DNA of 64,000 nt. Origin: Iamia sp035575815 (lineage in GTDB: Bacteria; Actinomycetota; Acidimicrobiia; Acidimicrobiales; Iamiaceae). Below the pieces are notes generated by a model. That model was not told the DNA's origin. It was given only the letters and a program-made list of their open reading frames with translations, and made no database searches. Each line of letters starts with the position of its first letter. Positions within the stretch are counted from its first letter, which is position 1. Location: contig NZ_DATLXO010000063.1 of assembly GCF_035575815.1 (NCBI RefSeq), positions 1 through 64,000 on the forward strand, read 5' to 3'. Both the position numbers and the translations under genes were made by a program. Shown one piece after another: positions 33,210-41,042 of this stretch.

Positions 33210-34445
33210 TCAGCGCGGGAGGGCGGGGGCGGCGAAGTACGCGTCCCAGCGCTGGTCGAGGCGGCGCCGGGCCTCGTCGAGCGACACGGCGTGGTGCTCG
33301 TCGTCGCGCACCTCGATGAGGCCAAGGTCGCCCAGCTTGTCGAGGGCGTCTCGCACATCGAAGTCGAAGACGCAGTCCAGGTGCTCGGCCGACCACGCCT
33401 CGATCCGTTCGTCGAGGCCGTCGGCGGTCTCGGGTCCGTCGGTCAAGAAGTGCAGGGCGAGCAGTATCTCCTTGATCTCCTCCTCGGCGGCGGCGTCGAG
33501 CAGGTGGTGGAAGACGCCCACGTCGTTGTCGAGGTTCCGGAAGTAGAGGTTCTCGGACAACGTCTTCATGAACTGGATGCGCCGGTTCTTGAACTTGGTC
33601 CACTGGCGCCAACCGAAGGCGAGGAGCGACCCGAGGCCCAGGGCGATGGCGGCGAGCTGGGTCTGGCCGATGTCCACCTCGTCGTCGCGCACGCCGACCC
33701 AGAACAGCACCAGCAGCACCAGCAGGCCGAGCGACGACGCCACCTTGGTGACGAGGACCACCAGCCCGCTCAGCAGGGCCGGGACCCCGATGACGAGCTT
33801 GTCGGTGGTGCGCATCCGCACCTCGGTGTTGGGCAGCAGCATCTCCAGGTCGGCCCGCGGCACGTCCTGGAAGAGCTTGATGATGGTGGAACCGGGCTCG
33901 AACGGAAGGTCACGGCGCCCGGCGGCCTCGAAGTGCTCGGCGTCGCGGAACTTCAGGTAGATGAGAATCCGGGCGCAGTTGGTGAACTCGACCGGCTTGT
34001 GCCTCAGCCCGAAGAGGTGGCTCACCTCTTCGGTGCGCCTCGACAGGCCCCGACGGAAGAAGAGGATCTCGTCGAAGTCGTCGAGGTCGACGTGCAGGCG
34101 GAGCTTGAGCAGCGACTCGCCCTCGACGGCGCCGCCCAGCACCTCGCGACCGACGGCCTCGTAGTTGGCCGCCTCGACCAGGTCTGTGAGCGCGGCCACC
34201 AGCACCCGCTGGCACTCGGTGCGCTCGTCATCGCTCCAGGTGCGGATCACCCGGTGATCGGCGTCGGGGTTGAACGGCGCGTAGGCGTCCTTCAGCCGCT
34301 CCAGCTCCTGGCGGTACTCGTGGTGCACGACGGCGGCCACGATGCGGTGCAGCTCGCGGAACCGCTCCGGCTCGGATGACTCGGTGGCCAGGATGTCGAC
34401 CAGGTCCCGCAGCCGGAACGGGATCCATCGCTCGGCAGCTGACAC
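33210..34445 (-). CDS. DUF3754 (TMEM143-like) membrane protein
   Basis: The 411-residue product matches the DUF3754 family. Its N-terminal part has WIPFRLRDLVDIL and LHRIVAAVVHHEYRQELERLKDAYAPFNPD. Then come DDFDEILFFRRGLSRRTEEV and FKDVP-like IIKLFQDVPRADLEMLLPNT, and two or three membrane helices (VLVTKVASSLGLLVLLVLFW, TQLAAIALGLGSLLAFGWRQ). The C-terminal domain contains SENLYFRNLDNDVGVFHHLLDAAAEEE, the typical ending. Function is unknown. GTG 34445 is chosen: a -10-like TAGGGT ends 7 nt upstream, and the frame before it is low-complexity. Confidence 0.85.
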   Translation of the reverse strand: MSAAERWIPFRLRDLVDILATESSEPERFRELHRIVAAVVHHEYRQELERLKDAYAPFNPDADHRVIRTWSDDERTECQRVLVAALTDLVEAANYEAVGREVLGGAVEGESLLKLRLHVDLDDFDEILFFRRGLSRRTEEVSHLFGLRHKPVEFTNCARILIYLKFRDAEHFEAAGRRDLPFEPGSTIIKLFQDVPRADLEMLLPNTEVRMRTTDKLVIGVPALLSGLVVLVTKVASSLGLLVLLVLFWVGVRDDEVDIGQTQLAAIALGLGSLLAFGWRQWTKFKNRRIQFMKTLSENLYFRNLDNDVGVFHHLLDAAAEEEIKEILLALHFLTDGPETADGLDERIEAWSAEHLDCVFDFDVRDALDKLGDLGLIEVRDDEHHAVSLDEARRRLDQRWDAYFAAPALPR

Positions 34446-34452
34446 CCCCACC

Positions 34453-34458
34453 ACCCTA
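34453..34458 (-). promoter_or_regulatory. -10-like TAGGGT, 7 nt before the DUF3754 gene
   Basis: On the minus strand TAGGGT ends 7 nt before GTG 34445, and no Shine-Dalgarno sequence lies between. Confidence 0.5.
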
Positions 34459-34660
34459 GGAGCGGCGTCGCGCGCCTCCCCGGCCGGGTCTGGGGCAACG
34501 GCGACGTGGCCGTGCCGACCACGCACCCGGACATGACGATGCACCGGTGTCGTCGGGGAGGGTACCGACGTGACGAACCGGTGCGACCGAGTCCGCGACC
34601 GCTGACCGCGACCGGGGCGGAGGTGGGTCGCCCCGGGCGTGTGCGGGTAGGGCGCCACCC

Positions 34661-36409
34661 ATGGTCGGACTGGTGCTGGGACCGCTGCTGCGTTGTGTTG
34701 AGGGGACCTCGGCGACGGTGTGGGTCGAGGTCGATGCTCCCTGCGAGGTGGAGGTCGACGCCGGACCCGGTCGCGGGACGGCGCACACGGTGGCGGTGGC
34801 CGGCCGCCACTACGCCCTGGTCGTCGTGCGGGACCTACCCCCGGCCGCGGGCACCCCCTACACGGTGGCGCTCGATGGCGAGGCGGTCTGGCCCGAGGCC
34901 GGAGCTGACCTGCCCCCCAGCGTCATCCGCACCGCCGATCCGTCCCGCCCGGTGCAGGTCGTGTTCGGGTCGTGTCGCATCGACGCGCCCCACGAGCCGC
35001 CGTGGGACGGTCCCCACACCACCGACGAGCGGGGCATGGGGGTCGACGCCCTCGACGCTCTGGCCCGCCGTCTGGCCCGGGGCGAGACCGACGACCGGCC
35101 GGACCTCCTCGCCCTGCTGGGCGACCAGATCTACGCCGATGCCGTCGTCGACGGGCACGGCGAGCGCCCCGACCGCGGCCCCGATGGCGCACCACCGAGA
35201 TCGGTGGCCGACCTCGACGGCTACGTCGAGGTGTACCACCGGACCTGGTCGACCCCGCACGTCCGCTGGCTGCTGTCGACGGTGCCGTCGACAATGGTGT
35301 TCGACGACCACGACATCGTCGACGACTGGAACCTCTCGGCCGCATGGCTCGCCCGCATCGCCCGTCAGCCGTGGTGGGACGACCGCATCTCCGGCGGCCT
35401 GGTGTCGTACTGGATCTACCAGCACTGGGGGAACCTCCCGCCGTCGGCGCTGGCCGACGATCCGGTCTCGGTCGCGGTGGCCGGGAGCGACGATGCGACC
35501 GACCTCCTCACCGAGCTGGCCGACGGGTGGCGCCTCGATCGCTCCGACCCTCGCGCTCACCGGTGGAGCACCACCCGTGACATCATGGGCTCGGCCACGG
35601 TGCGGCTGGTGATGGTCGACACCCGAAACTCGCGGCGCCTCACCGAGGGCGACCGGGCCATCGTCGACGACGACGAGATGGCCTGGATCGAGGACCGGGC
35701 GCGCGTCGACCGCGACGGCCTCGACCACCTGCTGATCGGGTCGCCGTTGCCGTGGTTGCTGCCCGAAGGGGTCCACGACGTCGAACGCTCGGCCGACGCG
35801 CTCGGCGGCGGGCGCTGGGGTCCGCTGGGGCGGTGGCTGGCCGAGCGGGCGCGCCGGGCCGGCGACCTCGAGCACTGGGCCAGCTTCGGTGACTCGTTCG
35901 AGGCCCTGGCCGCGCTGATCACGTCCGTCGCGTCCGGCGCGCAGGGCCCGCCGCCGTCGTCGGTGCTGGTCCTCTCCGGCGACGTGCACTTCAGCTACCT
36001 GGCCTGGGCCGAGGTCGACACCTCCGACGGATCCGACCTGGCCTCGGCCGCGGCCACCGGCTCCGGCGGGCCCGACGGCGGTGCCCCGGCTCGTGTGGTC
36101 CAGCTGGTCTGCTCGCCGCTGCGCAACGGTGTGCCCGCCAACCTCCAGCGGGTGCTCCGGCTCGCGTCCTCCCGGGTCGGGAGACTGGCCGGGCACCTCG
36201 CTCGCCGCACCGCCGCCCACGGTGACGAGCCGGTCGACTGGCGCCTCGACGAGGGTCCGTGGTTCGGTAACTTCGTCGCCAGCCTCACCTTCGACGGGCG
36301 CACCGCGACCGTCCGCTTCGAGCGCAGCCGCCACGACCCCGACGGCCGCGCCGACCTCGTCACCGTCCACGAGGAGCGCCTCGCCGGCCCCCCGCAGCGG
36401 GCCCGGTGA
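34661..36409 (+). CDS. PhoD-like (alkaline phosphatase D) metallophosphatase
   Basis: A 582-residue member of the PhoD-like superfamily. After an N-terminal beta-sandwich (VLGPLLRCVEGTSATVWVE) come the metallophosphatase motifs: VFGSCR, LLALLGDQIYAD (metal Asp), TMVFDDHDIVDDWN (metal Asp and His), MVDTRNSRR and VLSGDVHFSY (metal His). There is no signal peptide or Tat motif at ATG 34661, unlike classical secreted PhoD, so it may be cytoplasmic. It has relatives among actinobacterial 'alkaline phosphatase family' proteins of unknown substrate. Confidence 0.88.
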   Translation: MVGLVLGPLLRCVEGTSATVWVEVDAPCEVEVDAGPGRGTAHTVAVAGRHYALVVVRDLPPAAGTPYTVALDGEAVWPEAGADLPPSVIRTADPSRPVQVVFGSCRIDAPHEPPWDGPHTTDERGMGVDALDALARRLARGETDDRPDLLALLGDQIYADAVVDGHGERPDRGPDGAPPRSVADLDGYVEVYHRTWSTPHVRWLLSTVPSTMVFDDHDIVDDWNLSAAWLARIARQPWWDDRISGGLVSYWIYQHWGNLPPSALADDPVSVAVAGSDDATDLLTELADGWRLDRSDPRAHRWSTTRDIMGSATVRLVMVDTRNSRRLTEGDRAIVDDDEMAWIEDRARVDRDGLDHLLIGSPLPWLLPEGVHDVERSADALGGGRWGPLGRWLAERARRAGDLEHWASFGDSFEALAALITSVASGAQGPPPSSVLVLSGDVHFSYLAWAEVDTSDGSDLASAAATGSGGPDGGAPARVVQLVCSPLRNGVPANLQRVLRLASSRVGRLAGHLARRTAAHGDEPVDWRLDEGPWFGNFVASLTFDGRTATVRFERSRHDPDGRADLVTVHEERLAGPPQRAR

Positions 36410-36468
36410 GCCCGGTCCCTCGTCCGGTCGCCGTCGGCCCGACCGGGGGACGCCGAGCACGACGCCGG

Positions 36469-36474
36469 TAGTAT
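36469..36474 (+). promoter_or_regulatory. -10-like TAGTAT, 8 nt before rimO
   Basis: TAGTAT ends 8 nt before GTG 36483. It is the closest to a consensus -10 among the leaderless-type boxes of the window. Confidence 0.5.
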
Positions 36475-36482
36475 CGCTCGTC

Positions 36483-37802
36483 GTGCCCGCCCGCTCCTAC
36501 CACGTCGAGACGCTCGGCTGCCCCAAGAACCAGGTCGACTCGGAGAAGCTCACCGGGCGCCTCGTCGCCGACGGGCTGATCGAGGCCTCCGAGCCCACCG
36601 ATGCCGACGTCGTGGTCGTCAACACGTGCGCGTTCATCGACGAGGCCCGCCAGGAGTCCATCGACACCATCCTCGCCCTGGCCGACGTTCGCCGCGAGGG
36701 GTCGCGCCTCGTGGTCACCGGCTGCATGGCCGAACGCTACGGCGACGAGCTGGCCGCCGAGCTGCCCGAGGTCGACGCCGTCGTCGGGTTCGGCCAGTCG
36801 CTCCTCGGCCCCGGCGTGATCGCGACCGGCGCAGCACCTCCGTCGCTGTCGGTGCCGGTGCTGCTGCGCCCCCGGGTCGGCACCGCCGGAGGTGAGCTGG
36901 TGGCGGGCGTGCCCGACTTCGACCTGCTCAACCTGCCCCGGCCGGCGGCCTCGGCGCCGTGGGCGTACGTGAAGATCGCCGAGGGCTGCGACCGGGCGTG
37001 TGGCTTCTGCGCCATCCCCAGCTTCCGCGGCCCGCAGCGCAGCCGGACCCCGGAGTCGATCCTGGCCGAGGTCGACCAGCTGGGGGCCCAGGAGATCGTG
37101 CTGGTCGCCCAGGACCTCGCCTCCTACGGTCGGGACCAGGGCGTCGGCGAGCGGGGCCTCGTTCCCCTCGTGGGCGCCGTGGCCGAGCGGGTGGCGCGGG
37201 TTCGACTGCTCTACCTCTACCCCTCGGATCTCACCGACGGGCTGATCGACGCCATCTGCGCCTCGGGCGTGCCCTACTTCGACCTCTCCCTCCAGCACGT
37301 GTCGCGCCCGTTGATGCGGCGCATGCGACGCTGGGGCGACGGTGACCGGTTCCGGGCCCGCATCGACGACATCCGGCGGCGCGAGCCCGAGGCCGCTCTG
37401 CGCTCGAACTTCATCGTCGGCTACCCCGGCGAGACCGAGGAGGATCACGACGCCCTCCTGCGCTTCGTCACCGACGTGGAGCTCGACTGGTGCGGGTTCT
37501 TCTCCTACTCCGATGAGGAGGGCACCTACGCCGCCGGCCTCGACGGGGCGGTTCCGGCCGCGCTGGTGGCCGAGCGCCTGGCCGAGCTGCGCGAGACCCA
37601 GGACGCCATCACCGAGCACCGTCGGGCCGACCTCATCGGTGAGGCCGTCGATGTGCTCGTCGACGCCCCCGGGGTCGGGCGCAGCCACCGCGAAGCCCCC
37701 GAGATCGACGGGATCATCACCGTTCCCGACCACCTCCCGGTCGGCGACATCGTGCGCCTGACCGTCACCGGCGCCGCCGGCCCCGACCTCGACGCCGACT
37801 GA
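36483..37802 (+). CDS. rimO: Ribosomal protein uS12 methylthiotransferase
   Basis: RimO adds a methylthio group to Asp in ribosomal protein uS12 (S12). The 439-residue product has the N-terminal UPF0004 domain (VETLGCPKNQVDSEKLTG, VNTCAFIDEARQES, VTGCMAERY, giving three cluster Cys), the radical-SAM CxxxCxxC in CDRACGFCAIPSFRG, and a C-terminal TRAM domain. ETLGCPKN and AFI.EA distinguish RimO from MiaB. The order rimO-pgsA-cinA-recA is the standard neighbourhood, here interrupted by three metabolic genes. Confidence 0.95.
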   Translation: MPARSYHVETLGCPKNQVDSEKLTGRLVADGLIEASEPTDADVVVVNTCAFIDEARQESIDTILALADVRREGSRLVVTGCMAERYGDELAAELPEVDAVVGFGQSLLGPGVIATGAAPPSLSVPVLLRPRVGTAGGELVAGVPDFDLLNLPRPAASAPWAYVKIAEGCDRACGFCAIPSFRGPQRSRTPESILAEVDQLGAQEIVLVAQDLASYGRDQGVGERGLVPLVGAVAERVARVRLLYLYPSDLTDGLIDAICASGVPYFDLSLQHVSRPLMRRMRRWGDGDRFRARIDDIRRREPEAALRSNFIVGYPGETEEDHDALLRFVTDVELDWCGFFSYSDEEGTYAAGLDGAVPAALVAERLAELRETQDAITEHRRADLIGEAVDVLVDAPGVGRSHREAPEIDGIITVPDHLPVGDIVRLTVTGAAGPDLDAD

Positions 37803-37811
37803 CAGGGCCTC

Positions 37812-37862
37812 CCTTCTCGCGCGGTGGGGTGCGTGGACGCCTCCTGATCGCGGGAGAACGGT
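37812..37862. repeat. Imperfect palindrome after rimO, possible family-B member
   Basis: CCTTCTCGCGCGG faces CGCGGGAGAACGG across about 27 nt. The end AGAACGG and the position just past a stop codon resemble the family-B repeats at 7491-7615, but the loop sequence is different. A terminator role is plausible. Confidence 0.4.
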
Positions 37863-37966
37863 GGTCCGGCGGAGCGGGAGACGCACGCCTTGCGGGCCAC
37901 TCCGGGCCGATGTGACCTCGGGCCGCCGGGGCGGGTCGGATGTCCGTGGAACGGCGCGACGCGTGG

Positions 37967-37972
37967 CAGTAT
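37967..37972 (+). promoter_or_regulatory. -10-like CAGTAT before pgsA
   Basis: CAGTAT ends 9 nt before ATG 37982. It has the same spacing as the TANNNT boxes but with C in the first position. Confidence 0.35.
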
Positions 37973-37981
37973 CCAGAGACC

Positions 37982-38617
37982 ATGGGGGACGCAACGCGCG
38001 AGCCACCACGAGCCACCGATCAGCACGACGGGGCGTTCGTCGACGACGGCCGCTACGGGCCGTCGGCCCTGATGACGCCGGCCAACGCGGTGACGGTCAT
38101 CCGGCTCCTGTTCTCACCCGCCCTGCTGGTGATGATCGTGCGGGAACCCAGCTCCTGGCTGGCCGTGGGCCTGTGGTTCGCCCTCGGGTTCACCGACGGC
38201 ATCGACGGGTTCCTGGCCCGCCGCCACGGCACCACGCGTTCCGGCGCGTTCCTCGACCCCCTCGCCGACAAGGTGCTGGTGCTCGGCGCGCTCTACGCCC
38301 TCGTGGCCGCCGGACGGTTCGGTTGGCTGCCGGTGGTCATCGTCAGCGCCCGCGAGCTGGCCATCTCGGTGTACCGGATGCACCTCGGCCGCTCGGGGCT
38401 GGCGGTGCCGGCGCGCACCCTGGCCAAGGTCAAGACCGTGGTGCAGGAGCTCGCGGTGTTCCTGGCCCTGCTGCCGCTCACCGTCGACCACCCCACCGTC
38501 GCCGACGTCGCGCTGTGGATCGCCGTCGGCTTCACCCTGGTGAGCGGAGCGCAATACCTCTTCGACGGCCGGGGGGCCGCCACCACCCTCGGCCACCGAA
38601 ACCGCGCCCCGTCCTGA
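37982..38617 (+). CDS. pgsA: CDP-diacylglycerol-glycerol-3-phosphate 3-phosphatidyltransferase
   Basis: This membrane enzyme makes phosphatidylglycerophosphate from CDP-diacylglycerol. The 211-residue product has about five helices and the CDP-alcohol phosphotransferase signature DG(x2)AR(x8)G(x3)D(x3)D in TDGIDGFLARRHGTTRSGAF followed by LDPLAD. TPANAVTVIRLL before the first helix is typical of PgsA, as is its place between rimO and cinA. ATG 37982 fits the -10-like box; ATG 37940 would add 14 residues upstream of it. Confidence 0.93.
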   Translation: MGDATREPPRATDQHDGAFVDDGRYGPSALMTPANAVTVIRLLFSPALLVMIVREPSSWLAVGLWFALGFTDGIDGFLARRHGTTRSGAFLDPLADKVLVLGALYALVAAGRFGWLPVVIVSARELAISVYRMHLGRSGLAVPARTLAKVKTVVQELAVFLALLPLTVDHPTVADVALWIAVGFTLVSGAQYLFDGRGAATTLGHRNRAPS

Positions 38618-38641
38618 CCGGGCGCGGCGCGGCGGGGGAGC

Positions 38642-39580
38642 TCAACCCTCGTCGAGCGCGGCGATGGCGTCGGCCAGGGCGATGAGACGCTGGGCGTTCT
38701 CCACGTGCATGTTCTCGATCATGCGGCCCCCGTGGGTGACGACGCCCTTCCCGGCGGCGACCCCCTCGTCGAAGGTGGCGATGAGAGCACGGGCGTCGTC
38801 GACCGCGTCGGGAGCCGGCGCCCACACCCGGTTGGCCGGCTCCAGCTGGCTCGGGTGGATGAGCGTCTTGCCGTCGAACCCCATCTGGCGGCCCTGGACG
38901 CACTCGGCCTCGAAGCCGTCGGGATCCTTGATGTCGTTGTACACGCCGTCGAGGATCACCTTGCCGGTGGCCCGGGCGGCCAAGAGGCACAGGCCGAGGC
39001 CGGCCAGCAGCGGCTGACGGCCCCCGACGTGCTCGGCGTGGAGCTCCTTGGCCAGGTCGTTGGTTCCCATCACCAGCACCGTGAGGCGCTCTGAGCAGGC
39101 CGCGATCTCCTCGGCGTGGAGCATCGCCACCGGGGTCTCGACCATGGCCCAGATCCGGGTGCGGTCGGGTGCGCCGGCGGCTTCGAGGCGTTGTTCGATG
39201 GCGGCCACGTCAGCCACCGAGGCGACCTTGGGCACCACGATCGCCGCGGGCCCGGCCTCGGCCGCGGCCCGGACGTCGTCGGAGTGCCACTCGGTGTCGA
39301 GCCCGTTGACCCGGATCGCCAGCTCGCGGTGGCCGTAGGCGCCCGAGGTCACCGCGGCACACACCCGATCCCGCGCCTCGGCCTTGGCGTCGGGCGCGAC
39401 CGCGTCCTCGAGGTCGAAGATGATCGCGTCGGCGGGCAGCCCCTTGGCCTTCTCGAGGGCCCGCTCGTTGGCCCCGGGCATGTAGAGCACCGAGCGGCGC
39501 GGGCGACGCGTTGGATCGGCGTCGGCGGAGCCGACTCCACCAGGGCGGTGGGTGGGGTCGGTGGACGTGTCGTCGGCCAC
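38642..39580 (-). CDS. CitE/HpcH-family lyase or malyl-CoA thioesterase
   Basis: A TIM-barrel protein of the HpcH/HpaI-CitE group, 312 residues. It has RSVLYMPGANERALEKAKGL, ADAIIFDLEDAVAPDAK (acidic metal ligand), ELAIRVNGL, IVVPKV, IWAMVETPVAM (Glu metal ligand) and LVMGTNDLAKEL, then IHPSQLEPANRVWAPA. Members cleave malyl-CoA or citramalyl-CoA or hydrolyse (3S)-malyl-CoA. It starts 5 nt after the stop of the malyl-CoA-lyase-like gene on the same strand, so the two form an operon and probably act on the same acyl-CoA. Confidence 0.88.
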   Translation of the reverse strand: MADDTSTDPTHRPGGVGSADADPTRRPRRSVLYMPGANERALEKAKGLPADAIIFDLEDAVAPDAKAEARDRVCAAVTSGAYGHRELAIRVNGLDTEWHSDDVRAAAEAGPAAIVVPKVASVADVAAIEQRLEAAGAPDRTRIWAMVETPVAMLHAEEIAACSERLTVLVMGTNDLAKELHAEHVGGRQPLLAGLGLCLLAARATGKVILDGVYNDIKDPDGFEAECVQGRQMGFDGKTLIHPSQLEPANRVWAPAPDAVDDARALIATFDEGVAAGKGVVTHGGRMIENMHVENAQRLIALADAIAALDEG

Positions 39581-39585
39581 GGCGA

Positions 39586-40650
39586 TCAGGCCTCCGAGCC
39601 GGCGAGGCCGTAGCGCTCGGCCAGCTCGGGGTCACCCTCGGCCAGCTCCTCGGCGAGGGAGAGGATGACCAGGCACTGCTTGACCGAGGCGTCGTCCTCC
39701 ATCTTCCCGTCGAGCATGATCGCACCGGTGCCGTCGCCCATGGCCTCGACCACGCGCCGGGCGTGGGCGACATCGGCGGGGTCCGGGCTGAACACCCGCT
39801 TGGCGATGTCGATCTGCACCGGGTGGAGGCTCCAGGCCCCGACGCAGCCGAGCAGGTAGGCGTTGCGGAACTGGTCCTCGCAGGCCACGGTGTCGGCGAT
39901 GTCGCCGAAGGGGCCGTAGTAGGGGAGAATCCCGTTGGCCGCGCAGGCGTCGACCATGCGGGCGATGGTGTAGTGCCAGAGGTCCTGCTGGTAGGTGGTG
40001 CGGGCCGCCTCGGGGGCGCCCTCGACCGGGTCCTGGCGCACGAGGTAGCCGGGGTGGCCGCCGCCGACGCGGGTGGTCTTCATGCGCCGGTTGGCGGCCA
40101 GGTCGGCGGGGCCGAGCGACAGGCCCTGCATCCGGGGGCTGGCGGCGCAGATCTCCTCGACGTTGGCCACGCCCCGGGCCGTCTCGAGCAGGGCGTGGAC
40201 GAGCACGGGCCGCTCGAGGCCGGCCCTGGCCTCGAGCTGGGCCAGCAAGCGGTCGACGTAGTGGATGTCCTCGGGTCCCTCGACCTTCGGGATCATGACC
40301 ACGTCGAGCTTGTCGCCGACCTCGGTGATCGCGGTGGTGAGGTCGTCGAGCCCCCAGGGCGAGTCGAGGGCGTTGACCCGGGTCCACAGCTGGGTGTCGG
40401 TGCTGTCCCAGGCGCGGCCCACCTCGACCAGCCCGGCTCGGGCGGCCTCCTTCTCATCGGCGGGCACCGCATCCTCGAGGTTGGCGAGCAACACGTCGAC
40501 CTTGGCCGCCATGTCCGGCACCTTGGAGACCATCTTGGCGTTCGACGGCGGGAAGAAGTGGATCATCCGCGACGGCCGGACCGGGATCTCCCGAAGCGGC
40601 TCGGGAGCCCCCACGGCGAGGGGGCGGAAGAAGTCCTTGGGGCTGCGCAC
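39586..40650 (-). CDS. mcl: L-malyl-CoA / beta-methylmalyl-CoA lyase
   Basis: The 354-residue product closely follows what I know of Chloroflexus malyl-CoA lyase, block by block: FFRPLAVGAPEPLREIPVRP, VHFFPP-like IHFFPPSNAK, VLLANLEDAVPADEKEAAR, VMIPKVEGPEDIHYVDRLLA, HALLETARGVANVEEICAAS, SLGPADLAANRRMKTTRVGG, QQDLWHYTIARMVDA and CVGAWSLHPVQIDIAKRVFS. The reaction is malyl-CoA to acetyl-CoA plus glyoxylate and methylmalyl-CoA to propionyl-CoA plus glyoxylate, used in the 3-hydroxypropionate bicycle and the ethylmalonyl-CoA pathway. GTG 40650 has a perfect GGAGGA 4 nt upstream. Confidence 0.92.
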   Translation of the reverse strand: MRSPKDFFRPLAVGAPEPLREIPVRPSRMIHFFPPSNAKMVSKVPDMAAKVDVLLANLEDAVPADEKEAARAGLVEVGRAWDSTDTQLWTRVNALDSPWGLDDLTTAITEVGDKLDVVMIPKVEGPEDIHYVDRLLAQLEARAGLERPVLVHALLETARGVANVEEICAASPRMQGLSLGPADLAANRRMKTTRVGGGHPGYLVRQDPVEGAPEAARTTYQQDLWHYTIARMVDACAANGILPYYGPFGDIADTVACEDQFRNAYLLGCVGAWSLHPVQIDIAKRVFSPDPADVAHARRVVEAMGDGTGAIMLDGKMEDDASVKQCLVILSLAEELAEGDPELAERYGLAGSEA

Positions 40651-41042
40651 GGTGTCCTCCGGGGAGCGTTCGGCGTCGCCGTGGAACCTAGGACGCGGGC
40701 CGCGAGGGCGAGAAACCGCACCCGTCCGGGTGCCGCGTGCGGTCTGCCGTCGACCCCCGTCGAACTGGTAGGGGATTCGGGGGCCCTGGCCCCCAGGACC
40801 GCTACCACGACGGTCCGTCCTGGTCCCCATCGTCGTACTGGTAGGGGAATCGGGGGCTCCCGCCCCCGGAATCGGTACCACTACCGCAGCGGGCCGGGCG
40901 GCCGCGCCTTTTGAGCGCCACGCCGTCAGGGTGTGAGCGGCCCGAGGTGCGGCTGGGACCTCGTCTGTGTCGGGGGCGGATGAGCGGGAAGCCAACTGGC
41001 CCGGCGACCGTTCTTGCGCCGACCCAGACACGGAGGTCTTCC
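40651..41042. other. Divergent intergenic region with two palindromic repeats
   Basis: The gap is 392 nt, divergent between mcl and the aldehyde dehydrogenase gene, with no gene seen. It holds family-A palindromes (40757-40812, 40830-40887), and CCGTTCTTGCGCC at 41008-41020, a 13-bp match to the arm of the 17469-17515 hairpin on the other strand. Promoters for both genes must lie here. Confidence 0.6.
40757..40887. repeat. Palindromic repeats, family A copies 2 and 3
   Basis: Copy 2 (40757-40812): GAACTGGTAGGGGATTCGGG..GGCCC..GGGCC-type core and right arm GGACCGCTACCACGAC. Copy 3 (40830-40887): GTACTGGTAGGGGAATCGGG, then GGCTCCCGCCC, then GGAATCGGTACCACTACCG. Arms of both copies and of the copies at 13516, 42568 and 42641 share (A)CTGGTA/C..GATTCGGGGGC. 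Confidence 0.75.
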
